Positions 16,754 to 25,609 of a stretch of DNA of 64,000 nt are shown here, in pieces. The position numbers and the translations under genes are program-made. The notes under the pieces were generated by a model. It saw only the letters and a list, made by a program, of their open reading frames with translations. It was not told the DNA's origin and ran no database searches. The number at the start of each line of letters is the position of its first letter. Position 1 is the first letter of the stretch. This DNA comes from Methanobacteriota archaeon (GTDB lineage: Archaea; Halobacteriota; Methanomicrobia; Methanomicrobiales; Methanoculleaceae), in the NCBI GenBank assembly GCA_023393455.1, contig JAEWLJ010000016.1:44226-108225 (forward strand), in the 5' to 3' direction.

Positions 16754-18120
16754 GTGGCGCAACCGTATCCGGGGGCGGATAGCCTGAACTCGCACCGCCG
16801 CCGGTCCGCAAACCGGGATACCCGGCTCCTCCTGCTCGCTGCATCGGTTCTCATCGCCTTCATCGCAAACGCCGCCGGCCTCCTTGCCGGCGTCACCATC
16901 GTCCTCCCGCACCTGCTCTACCTGCCGGTCATCCTTGCGGCCTACTGGTTTCCCCGCCGGGGAATCGTCTTCTCGTTTGCCCTGGCTCTCGGGTACCTGG
17001 CGTTGGCCCTGCTCTTCACCGGGGGCGATGCCGGAGAGGTCGTCTCGGCGCTCGCGCGTGCGGGGGTCTTCGTCGCCGTCGCCGCCGTCGTATCGCTCCT
17101 CTCTCTCCGGCTGCGGGAGCAGGAAGAGCGGTACCGTGGGACCTTCGACAACTCGGAGGCAGGGACGTTCATCGTTGCTCCCGGGGAATCCGGGCCGCAG
17201 ATCGAGGAGGCGAATTACGTGGGCGCCGCACTCCTCGGTCTCACGACGAAGAACCTGGTCGGGAAGCATGCCGCCGGGCTCTTCGAAGACCCCGGCACCT
17301 GGGAAGCGCTGGCGGCAGAGATCGACCGGAGTGGAGCGGTCTACGGGTGCGAGACGACGTTTCTCCGGATCGACGGGGTAACTGTCCGGGTGCTCGCATC
17401 GGCCGGCCGGCTCCCGGGCGAACGGATCGTCCTCACCCTCGTCGATATCACCGCACGGACGAACGCCGAGGACGCACTTCGCCAGACGAACGCCAAATTG
17501 AATATGCTGGGACGTCTCACCCGGAACGATCTCGCCGCAGCGGTATCGGCACTCCTCGGACGGATCGCCGGAGGGAGGCGGGAGTTCGACGACCCAGGTA
17601 TCCGCCGGTATATCGAGAGCCTGGAGGAGGACGCCCGGGTGATGCAGCGGCGCGCGGAGGTGACTCGGGACTATCAGGATCTCGGCCTCCGGCCGTCGGG
17701 CTGGCAGCCGGTCCAGAAGGTGGTCAGGGAGGTGACGTCGTGCCTGCTGCTCCCCGGAGTATCGGTCCGCTCCTGGGTCGAGCGGCTCGAGGTCTTCGCC
17801 GATCCGATGTTCGACCGGGTCTTCTCGAACCTTATCGAGAACGCCGTCCGGCAGGAGAGGCCGTATCATCGGTCGTCATCACCTACCGGCTCCTGGACGA
17901 CGGGCTCGTGATCTCTGTCGAGGACGACGGCGTGGGAATCCCCGAAGAGGGGAAGGAGCGGATCTTCGATTACGGCGTCGGCAGCGAGGGCGGGCTCGGG
18001 CTCTTTCTCGTCCGGGAGATCCTGGCCATCACGAATATGACGATCCGGGAGACCGGGACGCCCGGCAAGGGGGCGAGGTTTGAGATACACGTGCCCCCAG
18101 GCGGATACCGGATAACCTGA
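16754..18120 (+). pseudogene. PAS-domain sensor histidine kinase, frameshifted
   Basis: Reading from a GTG, the product has membrane helices (about 23-115), a PAS domain (about 120-240), a kinase dimerisation helix and the start of the ATPase domain (FSNLIENAV). The frame is then lost. The next frame resumes at once with AVSSVVITYRLLDDG and VEDDGVGIPEEGKERIF and a G-rich GLGLFLVREI. One base appears missing near 17853: inserting C gives the expected NAVRHGEAVSS. In addition the helix reads LTRNDLAAAV where related archaeal kinases have LTRHD, so the phospho-acceptor His is Asn. The gene is either decayed or a sequencing error plus a non-phosphorylating protein. Confidence 0.8.
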
Positions 18121-18129
18121 GGCAGAAGA

Positions 18130-19365
18130 ATGTTTGAAAAGGTGCTTATTCCGACAGACCTCTCCGAGGCCTCCGTCATCATGGCGGAGCGGGTCGGCGA
18201 GGTTCCGGGCGTCCGCGAGGTCGTCCTCGTTCATGCCCCGGGATCGGCAGGCCTCTCGCCCGCCGATGAAGACGCGCTCCACCGGATGCGGGAACTGGTG
18301 CAACGGCAGGGGCTCCCCGTCGAGGTGGTGGTTGCCGAGGGTGACGGGATTGATGTTCCGGAGAGGATACTCCGGACCGCCCTGGAGGCGGGGGCGAACC
18401 TGATCGCCATGGGAGTTCGTGACCCGGGAATTCTCCGGAACCTCTTCTCCGGCAACGTTGCGGCCACCGTGCTCCGTGACGCCCGGGTGCACGTCCTGAT
18501 CGTGCCCCGGTCGACGGGAGAAGGACCGGCGCTCTTTTCACGGCTGCTGGTACCGACCGATCTCGCGGACCCGGTGCCCGAACTCCGGTCGCTCCTTAAA
18601 GACGCTGCCGGGAGCGAGTCGGCGGTGCTCCTGCACGTTGTAGAATCCGGGCGCTCGGAGACGAAGCAGGAGGCCGGCGACCGGCTCGCTGCCCTGAAAG
18701 ACGTTCTATCGGCCCCCGGGCGAGAACTCGAGCCGCTGGTACGGGCCGGGGAGCCGGCGGGCACCATCTGCGCCGTGGCGGACGAGCTCGGCGCATCCCT
18801 GGTTGCCATCCCACGCATAGGGAGACGCGACGCTGCGGGAGCCGCCCCGCTCGGGAGCGTCACGAGCGCTGTTGCAGGGTGTGTGCGACAACCGGTGCTG
18901 GTGCTGGCGGTCTCATTCCGCCTGGAGGTCGAGACCCGCGAGTTGCGGAGCGAAGAGTTCGGTCTTGCAGAAGAGATCTGGGTTGATTACCACGAGTTGA
19001 AGGCCGACCCGAAGACGGATCGGATATTCGGAGTCTTTGTCGACGGCACGCTGGTCTCCGTCGCCCGGTGCCGCCGGCATCCGGAAGGCTATGAGGTGGA
19101 CGGTGTCTTCACTCCAGCCAGGTTCCGGGGCCGGGGATATGCCCGGCGGGCGATGGACGCACTCGTCGAGGCGTGCCAGCACGATACCCTGTACATGCAC
19201 TCGGTCAGGAACCTCGTCGACTTCTACGGGGAGTATGGGTTCATATCGATACCCGAAAGCGACCTCCCGCCGACGATCCGGGCAAGGTATGCGTTTGCTC
19301 TCGGCGAGATGGAGGGGGCGAACGTCCAGCCGATGCGGCGGGCCGGCGGCTGGTTCCGGCGATAA
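18130..19365 (+). CDS. USP-USP-GNAT fusion protein
   Basis: The 411-residue product joins two universal stress protein domains to an acetyltransferase. USP 1 (about 1-137) starts MFEKVLIPTDLSEAS and ends VHVLIVP. USP 2 (about 140-255) starts SRLLVPTDLADP and has APLGSVTSAVAGCVRQPVLVL. The GNAT domain (about 260-395) has the acetyl-CoA loop FRGRGYARRAMDALVEA and the late motif NLVDFYGEYGF. USP 1 keeps a nucleotide-loop-like GVRDPGILRNLFSGN. Such a fusion suggests acetylation controlled by ATP or stress state; the target is unknown. It starts nine bases after the broken kinase, so they were probably one operon. Confidence 0.85.
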   Translation: MFEKVLIPTDLSEASVIMAERVGEVPGVREVVLVHAPGSAGLSPADEDALHRMRELVQRQGLPVEVVVAEGDGIDVPERILRTALEAGANLIAMGVRDPGILRNLFSGNVAATVLRDARVHVLIVPRSTGEGPALFSRLLVPTDLADPVPELRSLLKDAAGSESAVLLHVVESGRSETKQEAGDRLAALKDVLSAPGRELEPLVRAGEPAGTICAVADELGASLVAIPRIGRRDAAGAAPLGSVTSAVAGCVRQPVLVLAVSFRLEVETRELRSEEFGLAEEIWVDYHELKADPKTDRIFGVFVDGTLVSVARCRRHPEGYEVDGVFTPARFRGRGYARRAMDALVEACQHDTLYMHSVRNLVDFYGEYGFISIPESDLPPTIRARYAFALGEMEGANVQPMRRAGGWFRR

Positions 19366-19394
19366 CGCGTTCTCGCGCGGCTGCTCCGCCCGGT

Positions 19395-19565
19395 TCAGTC
19401 ATCATAGAGATCGGGGAGATCTATCTCGTCTTCGATCTCGTCGGGATACGGGAGATCGATGACGACCGCTCCGTCCTCGAGGATGTCGCCGATCTCGATG
19501 CCTACCCCGACAGGAAACTCCCGTTCCTCTGTTCTGCCGTCAGAGTGTTTGATGTACGCCCACAT
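19395..19565 (-). CDS. small acidic protein, unknown
   Basis: The 56-residue product starts MWAYIKHSDGRTEEREF, has a beta-rich middle (VGVGIEIGDILEDGAVVIDLP) and a strongly acidic tail (DEIEDEIDLPDLYDD). AGGGG seven bases before ATG 19565 supports this start over the longer frames to 19586 or 19619. I do not recognise the family. Conserved-looking sequence and a ribosome site are the support. Confidence 0.6.
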   Translation of the reverse strand: MWAYIKHSDGRTEEREFPVGVGIEIGDILEDGAVVIDLPYPDEIEDEIDLPDLYDD

Positions 19566-19811
19566 ACTATACCCCTGCAGATCCATTCTCTCGGTGTTCC
19601 CGGCGCAATTCGGAAACATGCTCCTATTCCAGTATCAGATGACGGTTTTATATAGATTTTGCGCTCTAAAATGCCCTGTTATGGCATACTATTTCGAATT
19701 TCGGGGGTGATGTAGGTGAAAGCGCATCCCTGAAGGCCGTGCCGGAGGGTTTCGTCTTGCCCCTGCGGCGATGAACAGCCATATATCGTGGCGGTGCCCA
19801 GGGATGCATAC

Positions 19812-20309
19812 ATGCGCATCGGGATCCTCTCCGACACACACGACTGCCTTGAGATGGTGGACACGGCCGTAAAGCAGCTGAACGGGGAACGGGTAGATCT
19901 GGTGCTTCACGCCGGGGATTATGTCTCGCCGTTTGTCATCCCCCGGCTTGCAAACCTGCAGTCGCCCATGATCGGCGTTCTCGGGAACAACGACGGCGAT
20001 CTTCGCCTTCTCGCGGCACGGTTCTCCGAACATGACCGGCTCAGCCTGCGGGGCGCGTTTGCCGCAGTTACTGCTGGCGGCATGACGATAGGGCTGCTCC
20101 ACGGTGATGACCGTGAACTCCTGCAGGCGCTCATCGGGCACAACGCCTTCGACGTCGTGGTTCACGGCCATACCCACCAGGCGCAGGTCAGAACGCTCTG
20201 CGGGACGCTGGTCGTCAACCCCGGGGAGGCCTGCGGTTACCTGACCGGACGACCGACCGTCGCCGTGCTGGATACAGGGAACCGGAACGTGGAACTGTTC
20301 TCTCTCTGA
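19812..20309 (+). CDS. YfcE/MJ0936-type metallophosphodiesterase
   Basis: A 165-residue calcineurin-fold phosphodiesterase. Metal ligands are in ILSDTHD (residues 5-11), HAGDYV, LGNNDGD, LLHGDD and VVHGHTHQAQ, all present and in order. MJ0936 of Methanocaldococcus, of similar length, hydrolyses model phosphodiesters; the natural substrate is not known. The ATG at 19812 begins the first strand. The gene ends just before the T run of the converging secreted-protein gene. Confidence 0.88.
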   Translation: MRIGILSDTHDCLEMVDTAVKQLNGERVDLVLHAGDYVSPFVIPRLANLQSPMIGVLGNNDGDLRLLAARFSEHDRLSLRGAFAAVTAGGMTIGLLHGDDRELLQALIGHNAFDVVVHGHTHQAQVRTLCGTLVVNPGEACGYLTGRPTVAVLDTGNRNVELFSL

Positions 20310-20314
20310 TCCGG

Positions 20315-20322
20315 AAAAAAAA
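20315..20322 (-). terminator. oligo-T terminator for the secreted-protein gene
   Basis: Eight T on the minus strand lie about 20 bases after the stop at 20342. Confidence 0.55.
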
Positions 20323-20341
20323 GGTGATGAGGCGGTGCGGG

Positions 20342-21703
20342 TTATACCGCATCCGCGACGTCGGACACTTTGTCGAGATTCCAGGCCGGGGCGCCGGCGT
20401 ACCCGAGATTCGCCCTGAGTGTCGCCCCGGGGACCTCGAATGTATCCGGGACGTCGAAGTAGAGGTAGCCTTTCAGCGACTCATACCGCTCAAGCGATTT
20501 TTTGTCGAACGACTCCCCGTGCGTGGTGAAGGGGGGAACCTCCAGGGGTGCAAACGTGGTTCCTCCGTGCTCAAGGACAAACGCGTCCCGCCCGGGAGCC
20601 TCGATGGTGTAGAGGTCGGAGTCGCCCTTGTGTCCGAGGTTGGTTGACTTGACGGCAACGAGGAGGAACATACGCCCCTCGCCTGCTTCAATCGTCGGCG
20701 TCGACTCATTGCCGGGAACCTCACGGTATGTCGTTGCGGTCCGGGTGGACTCGGCGAGCAGCGAGACCATATTCTCGCCGCCCGGATCGTCGTAGGTGTG
20801 GCGGTCCATGAGCGGGAGAACCTTCTCCGGCGATGTGACCGCGATCGGTTCGGTACTGGCGGCGCTCATCGTGGAGATGCCGTCGCCTGCCGGTTGTACC
20901 TCAGCGGCCTGTCGGGCGGCGCTCTCAAGCCCCTCCGACGCTGCGGCGAGATCCTTGAATGCTGTCGGAACGACATCCTCGCCGGCATCTGCCGGGTCGA
21001 GGAGCGTCTTGCTTGCCGCCGAGTACGCCTCGATCGACCTGACGAACTCGTCCTTGAAGGGCTGGCGTTCCGGGGAGACCTGGAGGGGCTGCACTTCGCC
21101 GAGCAGCCTGACGGAGAACGCGTACAGTTCATCCGCCGCTACGGCGGCGGCATCGCCATCCTGCAGATAGAGGGCGTGGGCATGCTCCATCGAGAGTCTC
21201 ATCAGGCGGATGCTGGCGGTCTCGACCAGTCCTGCCAGCCGTTCGTCGTCATACCTGTCGGTCTCTTCTAAAGGTGCCCTGACCACAGAAACGGGCTGGT
21301 CGGTGCTCTCCGGGACGGCAGGTGTCACCGGCTCCGCATCGCTCTCGAAGAGGGGTTCTTCAGGCGAAGAGGAGACGTTTTCCTCGTCCCGGAACTCTGC
21401 GAACGGATCGGGGTTGTCCCTCTCATCCATGAGCACCGGGAAGGTCTCGGTTGCGTTCTCCTCCTCCGGGAGTACCGGGGCCGCGCCTGTTACGTTCCCC
21501 TCATCGGGGAGTTTCTGGAGGCCGGATGGCTCCAGTCTGCCCTCTATCGCCGAGAGGTTGGCGGGCGAGAACGGCAGTAGTTCTCCCGACTCAAGCGCCG
21601 TGAGCCCCCGGCCTGAGTCGGCAACGGCTGGTATGGCGATGAGGAATCCCGCGCAAACAGCGATTCCCAGGAAAATGAGGACGTTCTCATGGTGCTTGCT
21701 CAT
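20342..21703 (-). CDS. secreted or membrane-anchored protein, unknown
   Basis: The 453-residue product has an N-terminal hydrophobic helix (NVLIFLGIAVCAGFLIAIPAVA), so it is exported or anchored. An acidic, Pro/Glu-rich linker follows (about 40-125). Next comes a helical region (about 130-275), then a beta-rich C-terminal domain (FLLVAVKSTNLGH to GYLYFDVPDTFEVPGATLRANLGY) that resembles DUF4352-like immunoglobulin-type folds. A strong TATA box at 21724-21735 sits about 26 bases before ATG 21703, which suggests a leaderless message from there; ATG 21709 is an alternative. No specific function can be given. Confidence 0.7.
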   Translation of the reverse strand: MSKHHENVLIFLGIAVCAGFLIAIPAVADSGRGLTALESGELLPFSPANLSAIEGRLEPSGLQKLPDEGNVTGAAPVLPEEENATETFPVLMDERDNPDPFAEFRDEENVSSSPEEPLFESDAEPVTPAVPESTDQPVSVVRAPLEETDRYDDERLAGLVETASIRLMRLSMEHAHALYLQDGDAAAVAADELYAFSVRLLGEVQPLQVSPERQPFKDEFVRSIEAYSAASKTLLDPADAGEDVVPTAFKDLAAASEGLESAARQAAEVQPAGDGISTMSAASTEPIAVTSPEKVLPLMDRHTYDDPGGENMVSLLAESTRTATTYREVPGNESTPTIEAGEGRMFLLVAVKSTNLGHKGDSDLYTIEAPGRDAFVLEHGGTTFAPLEVPPFTTHGESFDKKSLERYESLKGYLYFDVPDTFEVPGATLRANLGYAGAPAWNLDKVSDVADAV

Positions 21704-21723
21704 GAGCATTTTTCTTTCAGTTA

Positions 21724-21735
21724 ATTTATATAAAT
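21724..21735 (-). promoter_or_regulatory. TATA box of the secreted-protein gene
   Basis: ATTTATATAAAT is a near-perfect archaeal box A and lies about 26 bases before ATG 21703. Confidence 0.6.
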
Positions 21736-22143
21736 ATTATTATATTGCACGTTTTGAAAAATGACCCCTCCGGAAAAACCGTTTCACCTGCCGCCGGATA
21801 TCTGCTATTCTCCGGTTGCATACCCGGCAGACCAAACCTCTCCCGAGACGCGGTGGCCCTGCGGCGGGGGCAGTCATGGTGATTCCCCGGAGCCGTATCC
21901 CCGACCGGCATGCGAGCGGGAACACCTGAGAGGATCTCAAATCGTCTTTCGTAGGGCACAACCTGCGACGAAGAGGGGCAGATGGATCTGCTTTGTGGGT
22001 CATGTCTCTCGATCCTCTTGAATCTGGTAGTATAGTGACCGCGCCTGCTGCCGGCTGGTCGCGTCGGACTCCGGAAGCGCCGCCTTCTCTCCCCGGGAAA
22101 CCTATATGTACTCTCACGGGTTACCGGATTACGAGGATGTCCG
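21736..22143. other. intergenic region between divergent genes with an orphan repeat tag
   Basis: No convincing frame is present in about 400 bases. At 21860-21882 the sequence GGCGGGGGCAGTCATGGTGA matches the end tag of the dispersed element. A TATA-like CCTATATGTA at 22101-22110 precedes the PPOX gene. Confidence 0.5.
22101..22110 (+). promoter_or_regulatory. TATA box of the 22.1 kb PPOX gene
   Basis: CCTATATGTA preceded by purines (GGGAAA, BRE-like) lies 34 bases before ATG 22144. Confidence 0.45.
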
Positions 22144-22620
22144 ATGGAGATCGTGAAGATACCGAATATGGACAAAGCGGAGTACGATACGCTCATTGAG
22201 GAGGGGTTTCTCAGCCGCATCGCATTCCAGGGCCGTAAATATCCGTATATCGCCCCGTTCCTGTACGTCTTCGACGGGAAGTTTCTCTACTTCCTGGCAA
22301 CCAAGTACGGCAGGAAGAACGATCTCTTCCGGCAGCACCCGTACGTCTCCGTCGAGATCGAGAAGTATTCCAGCGACCTCTCCTGCTATACCTTCGTGAC
22401 GATGCAGGGGTACCTGGTGCAGCTTGAGGACGCGATCGAGAAGAAGATCGTGAGAGAGAAGTTCGTGGAGATGATACGGGCGCACAACCTCTCCCTGAAC
22501 ATCCTTGCGGCGCTCGGTCACAGACCCGAAGATCCGCTTGAGGCGATCGCCTCCGAGGAGCGCTCGAACATCTGGAAACTCACCGGCGTGACCGATATCG
22601 TTGCTTTAAAGAACCTCTAA
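22144..22620 (+). CDS. pyridoxamine 5'-phosphate oxidase-related protein
   Basis: A 158-residue NimA/PPOX-type flavin-binding split barrel. Family signatures are GFLSRIAFQGRKYPYIAPFLYVFDGKFLYF (about 23-50, read as a pattern), a following TKYGRKNDLFRQHPYVSVEI, and a strand SCYTFVTMQGYLVQL. Nim-type proteins bind FMN or haem and some reduce nitro compounds, but the role in methanogens is not known. It is one of two PPOX-fold genes in the window and is distinct from the one at 10.5 kb. A T run follows the stop. Confidence 0.85.
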   Translation: MEIVKIPNMDKAEYDTLIEEGFLSRIAFQGRKYPYIAPFLYVFDGKFLYFLATKYGRKNDLFRQHPYVSVEIEKYSSDLSCYTFVTMQGYLVQLEDAIEKKIVREKFVEMIRAHNLSLNILAALGHRPEDPLEAIASEERSNIWKLTGVTDIVALKNL

Positions 22621-22622
22621 CC

Positions 22623-22628
22623 TTTTTT
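22623..22628 (+). terminator. oligo-T terminator
   Basis: Six T directly after the stop codon of the PPOX gene; a G/C-rich dyad (CCGCCCC and GGGGCGG, about 22650-22700) lies further downstream. Confidence 0.5.
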
Positions 22629-22750
22629 GGAACCATTCCGCGGGGCGCAACCGCCCCGGAAGCCAGGCCTCTCTCGCCGGGAGGGGGCGGGGCGGCCATG
22701 GCTCCCGGATGCCGCCCGATCAGATCGTGCTGCCGGCCCGCCGCCATGAG

Positions 22751-23272
22751 TTACAGGAGAAGCGGTTCGATCAGTGTCCCGGCGGTATCGAGCAGGTCGG
22801 CGAGCCCCTCCGGCGTTGCGGTCCCCTTCTCCATCCAGCGGATGATGCCGCGCCCGTCCAGGAGGTAAATATAGGCGAGCGACGGGTCGTCGATCCCATA
22901 AGCCCGCCGGCACTGTTCGATATCCTCAGGGTAGATCAGCACCTGGTCGTGCTTCGCGAGAGGGGTGCCGCCACGAAGACCCTGCCGGATGCGATCGGCG
23001 AGGGAACTCCCGATGAGGCTGTCGCTGACGACCGCAACTAAGTAGGTCTTCACCCGTGGATTCTCGGTGAAATCTCCGGAAAACGGGCTGCTCCGGGACT
23101 CCGCCATCTCCCCGGCGGATTCTAGGAAGGCGAGCACGACGAGCGAAGCGGTCTCCCCGGCATCGTCGGGGAGGGTGACGACCCTGCCGGAGAGGGACGT
23201 TGCCATGAGGGTGGGAAACGTCCTGCCGAGGGCTGCGGGCACCGGTTCGCTGGTTGCTTCCGTTCGGTTCAT
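22751..23272 (-). CDS. thioredoxin-fold protein without redox cysteines
   Basis: The 173-residue product has the layout of an AhpC/TSA or ATP10-like thioredoxin fold: FPTLMATSLSGRVVTLPD at the start, a strand LVVLAFLESAGEMAES where the active Cys would be, then DQVLIYPEDIEQCRRAYGIDD and a C-terminal IYLLDGRGIIRWMEKGTATPEGLADLL. The usual peroxidatic or CXXC cysteines are missing; the only Cys is at EQCRRAYG. It is therefore probably not a peroxidase. It is divergent from the Clp1-like gene with a gap of only 23 bases. Confidence 0.65.
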   Translation of the reverse strand: MNRTEATSEPVPAALGRTFPTLMATSLSGRVVTLPDDAGETASLVVLAFLESAGEMAESRSSPFSGDFTENPRVKTYLVAVVSDSLIGSSLADRIRQGLRGGTPLAKHDQVLIYPEDIEQCRRAYGIDDPSLAYIYLLDGRGIIRWMEKGTATPEGLADLLDTAGTLIEPLLL

Positions 23273-23295
23273 GGCCTGCCAGTAAGGGCACCCTC

Positions 23296-24273
23296 ATGAT
23301 AAAGCCTCTCCCGGGTGAGATGCGGCCTTCGAAGGGGGCGCTACGTCAAGCACAATACCTCTCAAGCGCAACAGTTCCTCCAGGGAGGCATACCGGTTTG
23401 ATCAGCATCGGGGAAGGATGGGAAGGCCTCGCCGCGACGCTTTGCCGGCCTGAAGCCGGGGAGCGCGTCTACGTCATCGGGGCAACGGACAGCGGGAAGA
23501 CGACGCTCTGCCGTTACCTCGTCGATACGGCGGCTGCGCAGACGAGGGCGGCATACGTCGACTGCGATACGGGGCAGTCCCGGATCGGCCCGCCGACGAC
23601 CGAGGGGATGGCTGTCTATCCCGGCCCGTCGGAACCCTATCTCCGGTTCGTCGGTTCGACGTCCCCGGGCGGTCACTTCGTCCAGACCATCGCCGGAGCA
23701 AAACGCCTCGTCGAGAAGGCCGACGAGCTCTCTGCCCGCGTCATCGTCATCGACTCCCCCGGACTCGTCTCCGGCGGGGTGGGTATCGAGTTCCAGTTCC
23801 AGATGCTCGACCTCTTGCGTCCCACTCGTATCGTTGCCCTCCAGCGCGGCCGGGAACTCGAACGGCTGCTTGCGAACTTTGCCCGCCGCCCCGGGGTCAC
23901 AATCCACCGGGTCGCTGTCTCCCCTGCGGTAGTTGCCCGGCCTGCCGCCGCGAGGCGGCGTTACCGCGAGGAACGTTTCATGGCCTACTTTGCCGGCGGA
24001 GAACCGCAGGAGATCCCGCTCCGGGGTATCGGGCTCCAGGGCAGGGTGCCCGACCCCCGGAACCCCCGCGGGATCGGCAGAAGGCTGGTCTCCCTCAACG
24101 ACCCCGAGAACTTCGTCGTCGCCCTCGGTATCGTCGAGAACCTGCATCCCGGAAGGCTGCTCGAGGTCTTCGCCCCGCCCTTCGACCCGGCCGTCGTGGC
24201 ATCGATCCGGTTTGGCTCGATCTCCCTGGATCTCGGGGCGGCTCCGGGGCATATGGAGTCGTTTCGGCCCTGA
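23296..24273 (+). CDS. Clp1/Grc3-type polynucleotide 5'-hydroxyl kinase
   Basis: The 325-residue product is of the COG1341 type, RNA/DNA 5'-OH kinases related to eukaryotic Clp1 and Grc3. The P-loop VIGATDSGKTTLCRYL lies at about 55-70, YVDCDTGQS (Walker B-type region) at about 83-91, and the conserved FVGSTSPGGHF and VIDSPGLVSG follow. In archaea such kinases act on RNA ends in processing or repair. The C-terminal domain ends with a beta region (GRLLEVFAPPFD). ATG 23296 is chosen because the frame further upstream overlaps the divergent gene; ATG 23320 is also possible. Confidence 0.85.
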   Translation: MIKPLPGEMRPSKGALRQAQYLSSATVPPGRHTGLISIGEGWEGLAATLCRPEAGERVYVIGATDSGKTTLCRYLVDTAAAQTRAAYVDCDTGQSRIGPPTTEGMAVYPGPSEPYLRFVGSTSPGGHFVQTIAGAKRLVEKADELSARVIVIDSPGLVSGGVGIEFQFQMLDLLRPTRIVALQRGRELERLLANFARRPGVTIHRVAVSPAVVARPAAARRRYREERFMAYFAGGEPQEIPLRGIGLQGRVPDPRNPRGIGRRLVSLNDPENFVVALGIVENLHPGRLLEVFAPPFDPAVVASIRFGSISLDLGAAPGHMESFRP

Positions 24274-24279
24274 ATCCTC

Positions 24280-25530
24280 TCACGCCGGGATGAGCAAGAG
24301 CCAGATCATATACACCGCTGTCTGGGCGATGGTGAGCGGGACGCCGATCCGGGCAAACTCGCAAAATGTCAACGTCTCTCCTTCTTTCTCCGCGCACTGG
24401 ATGATGATGACGTTGCTTGCCGCGCCGAGGATCAGCATGTTCCCGGCGATGGTGCTCCCGGCCGCAAGCGCCATCATCCCGGCTGTGGAAACCCCGAGGT
24501 GTTCGAGGACCGGGAGGGCGAGGGCGACGAAGGGGACGTTCGAGACGAACTGCGAGACGACGACTCCCAGCGCGACGATGACCGGGACGGCGGTGAGGTC
24601 GAGCGAACTCTCCTCGATGAGCGGCTGAAAGAACCCCGACTGCCAGACGCTCGCCATCAGGATGAAGAGGCCGACGAAGAAGGCCAGTGTCGGCCAGTCG
24701 ATCCGTCGCACGATCTCGAACCGCCGCCTGCTCCCGACGAGGACGGGTATGGCCGCGACGGCCGCTATCCAGGTCAGCCCGACCTCGAAGGCCGGGAAGA
24801 GCATCGCCGCGGCGACCTTTGCAGCGATCAGGAGAACGAGCAGGATGAGCGAGAGGCGGGAGAGCGCTGCGAGGGCGGGATCGCGGATCTCCTCCTCGGT
24901 GTGAACCAGCGCCGTCGCGTGGAACTCGCCCGGGAAGGCTCTCGTGAGGAAGGCGTAAGCGATCAGGAGCGAGATCGCCGTCGGGATGGCGAGATAGAGA
25001 GGGAACATGATGAACGGGTTCTCGATCCCGCCCGAGAGTGCGACGAGCAGGTTCTGCGGGTTCCCAATAGGACTCACCACGCTTCCCGTCGTTATGGCGA
25101 ACGCGAGCGCGAGAAGCAGGAGTTTTGGGGAGATGCCGTGCCGTCGGGCGAAGTAGAGCATCAGCGGGGTGCCGATGACCGCGAGCGTGTCGTTCATCAG
25201 GAGCGCCGAGAAGAGACCGCCGCCGACGAGAATGAGGACGATCAGGTGCCGGACCGACTCTGCCCGGGAGAAAAGTTGGTGAGAGAGGTGGTAGAGGTAG
25301 CCGCTCTCTGCAAGCGCCTCGCCGATCACGAACATGAAGAAGAGGAAGAGCATCACGTCGAGATTGATGGACGCGAGCGCATCCGCCGGCGTGATTGCTC
25401 CCGTCACCAGGACTGCCGCGGCCCCAAGGAGCATCACCTGCCATATGCGGAAGTTGACGTTCCCGATCTTCCGGACCGCGATCAGGAGAAAGACGATGAT
25501 GAGAACGACGATCGGGATGATGGTGCTCAT
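24280..25530 (-). CDS. SLC13/ArsB-NhaD superfamily anion or cation transporter
   Basis: A 416-residue membrane protein with about 11 hydrophobic segments. Repeated transport motifs are visible: FSALLMNDTLAVIGTPLML (about 110-128) and SVVSPIGNPQNLLVALSGG (about 149-167), the typical NxT and GNPQN loops of the ion-transporter superfamily. A matching second-half pair is FVSNVPFVALALPVLEHLG and SNVIIIQCAEKEG. This superfamily includes arsenite, citrate, phosphate/sulfate and Na+/H+ carriers, so the substrate is open. The next gene on the same strand upstream is an AbrB-PhoU regulator, which could hint at phosphate or another anion. Confidence 0.85.
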   Translation of the reverse strand: MSTIIPIVVLIIVFLLIAVRKIGNVNFRIWQVMLLGAAAVLVTGAITPADALASINLDVMLFLFFMFVIGEALAESGYLYHLSHQLFSRAESVRHLIVLILVGGGLFSALLMNDTLAVIGTPLMLYFARRHGISPKLLLLALAFAITTGSVVSPIGNPQNLLVALSGGIENPFIMFPLYLAIPTAISLLIAYAFLTRAFPGEFHATALVHTEEEIRDPALAALSRLSLILLVLLIAAKVAAAMLFPAFEVGLTWIAAVAAIPVLVGSRRRFEIVRRIDWPTLAFFVGLFILMASVWQSGFFQPLIEESSLDLTAVPVIVALGVVVSQFVSNVPFVALALPVLEHLGVSTAGMMALAAGSTIAGNMLILGAASNVIIIQCAEKEGETLTFCEFARIGVPLTIAQTAVYMIWLLLIPA

Positions 25531-25580
25531 GGTATCGCGGGCACGGGAGCGTGCTGTATCGATGGTTCGCCGTCCGCTCG

Positions 25581-25586
25581 AAAAAA
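25581..25586 (-). terminator. oligo-T terminator for the PhoU-like gene
   Basis: Six T on the minus strand about 24 bases after the stop at 25610; this separates the PhoU-like gene from the transporter gene. Confidence 0.45.
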
Positions 25587-25609
25587 GGGATCACCCGGGG
25601 CCGCGCCCC

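Noticed and set aside
16693..16899. Minus-strand frame ending MYRISAQGRSFYG
   Set aside because: The last part looked like a winged-helix end, but the rest is antisense to the kinase and there is no start in the right place.
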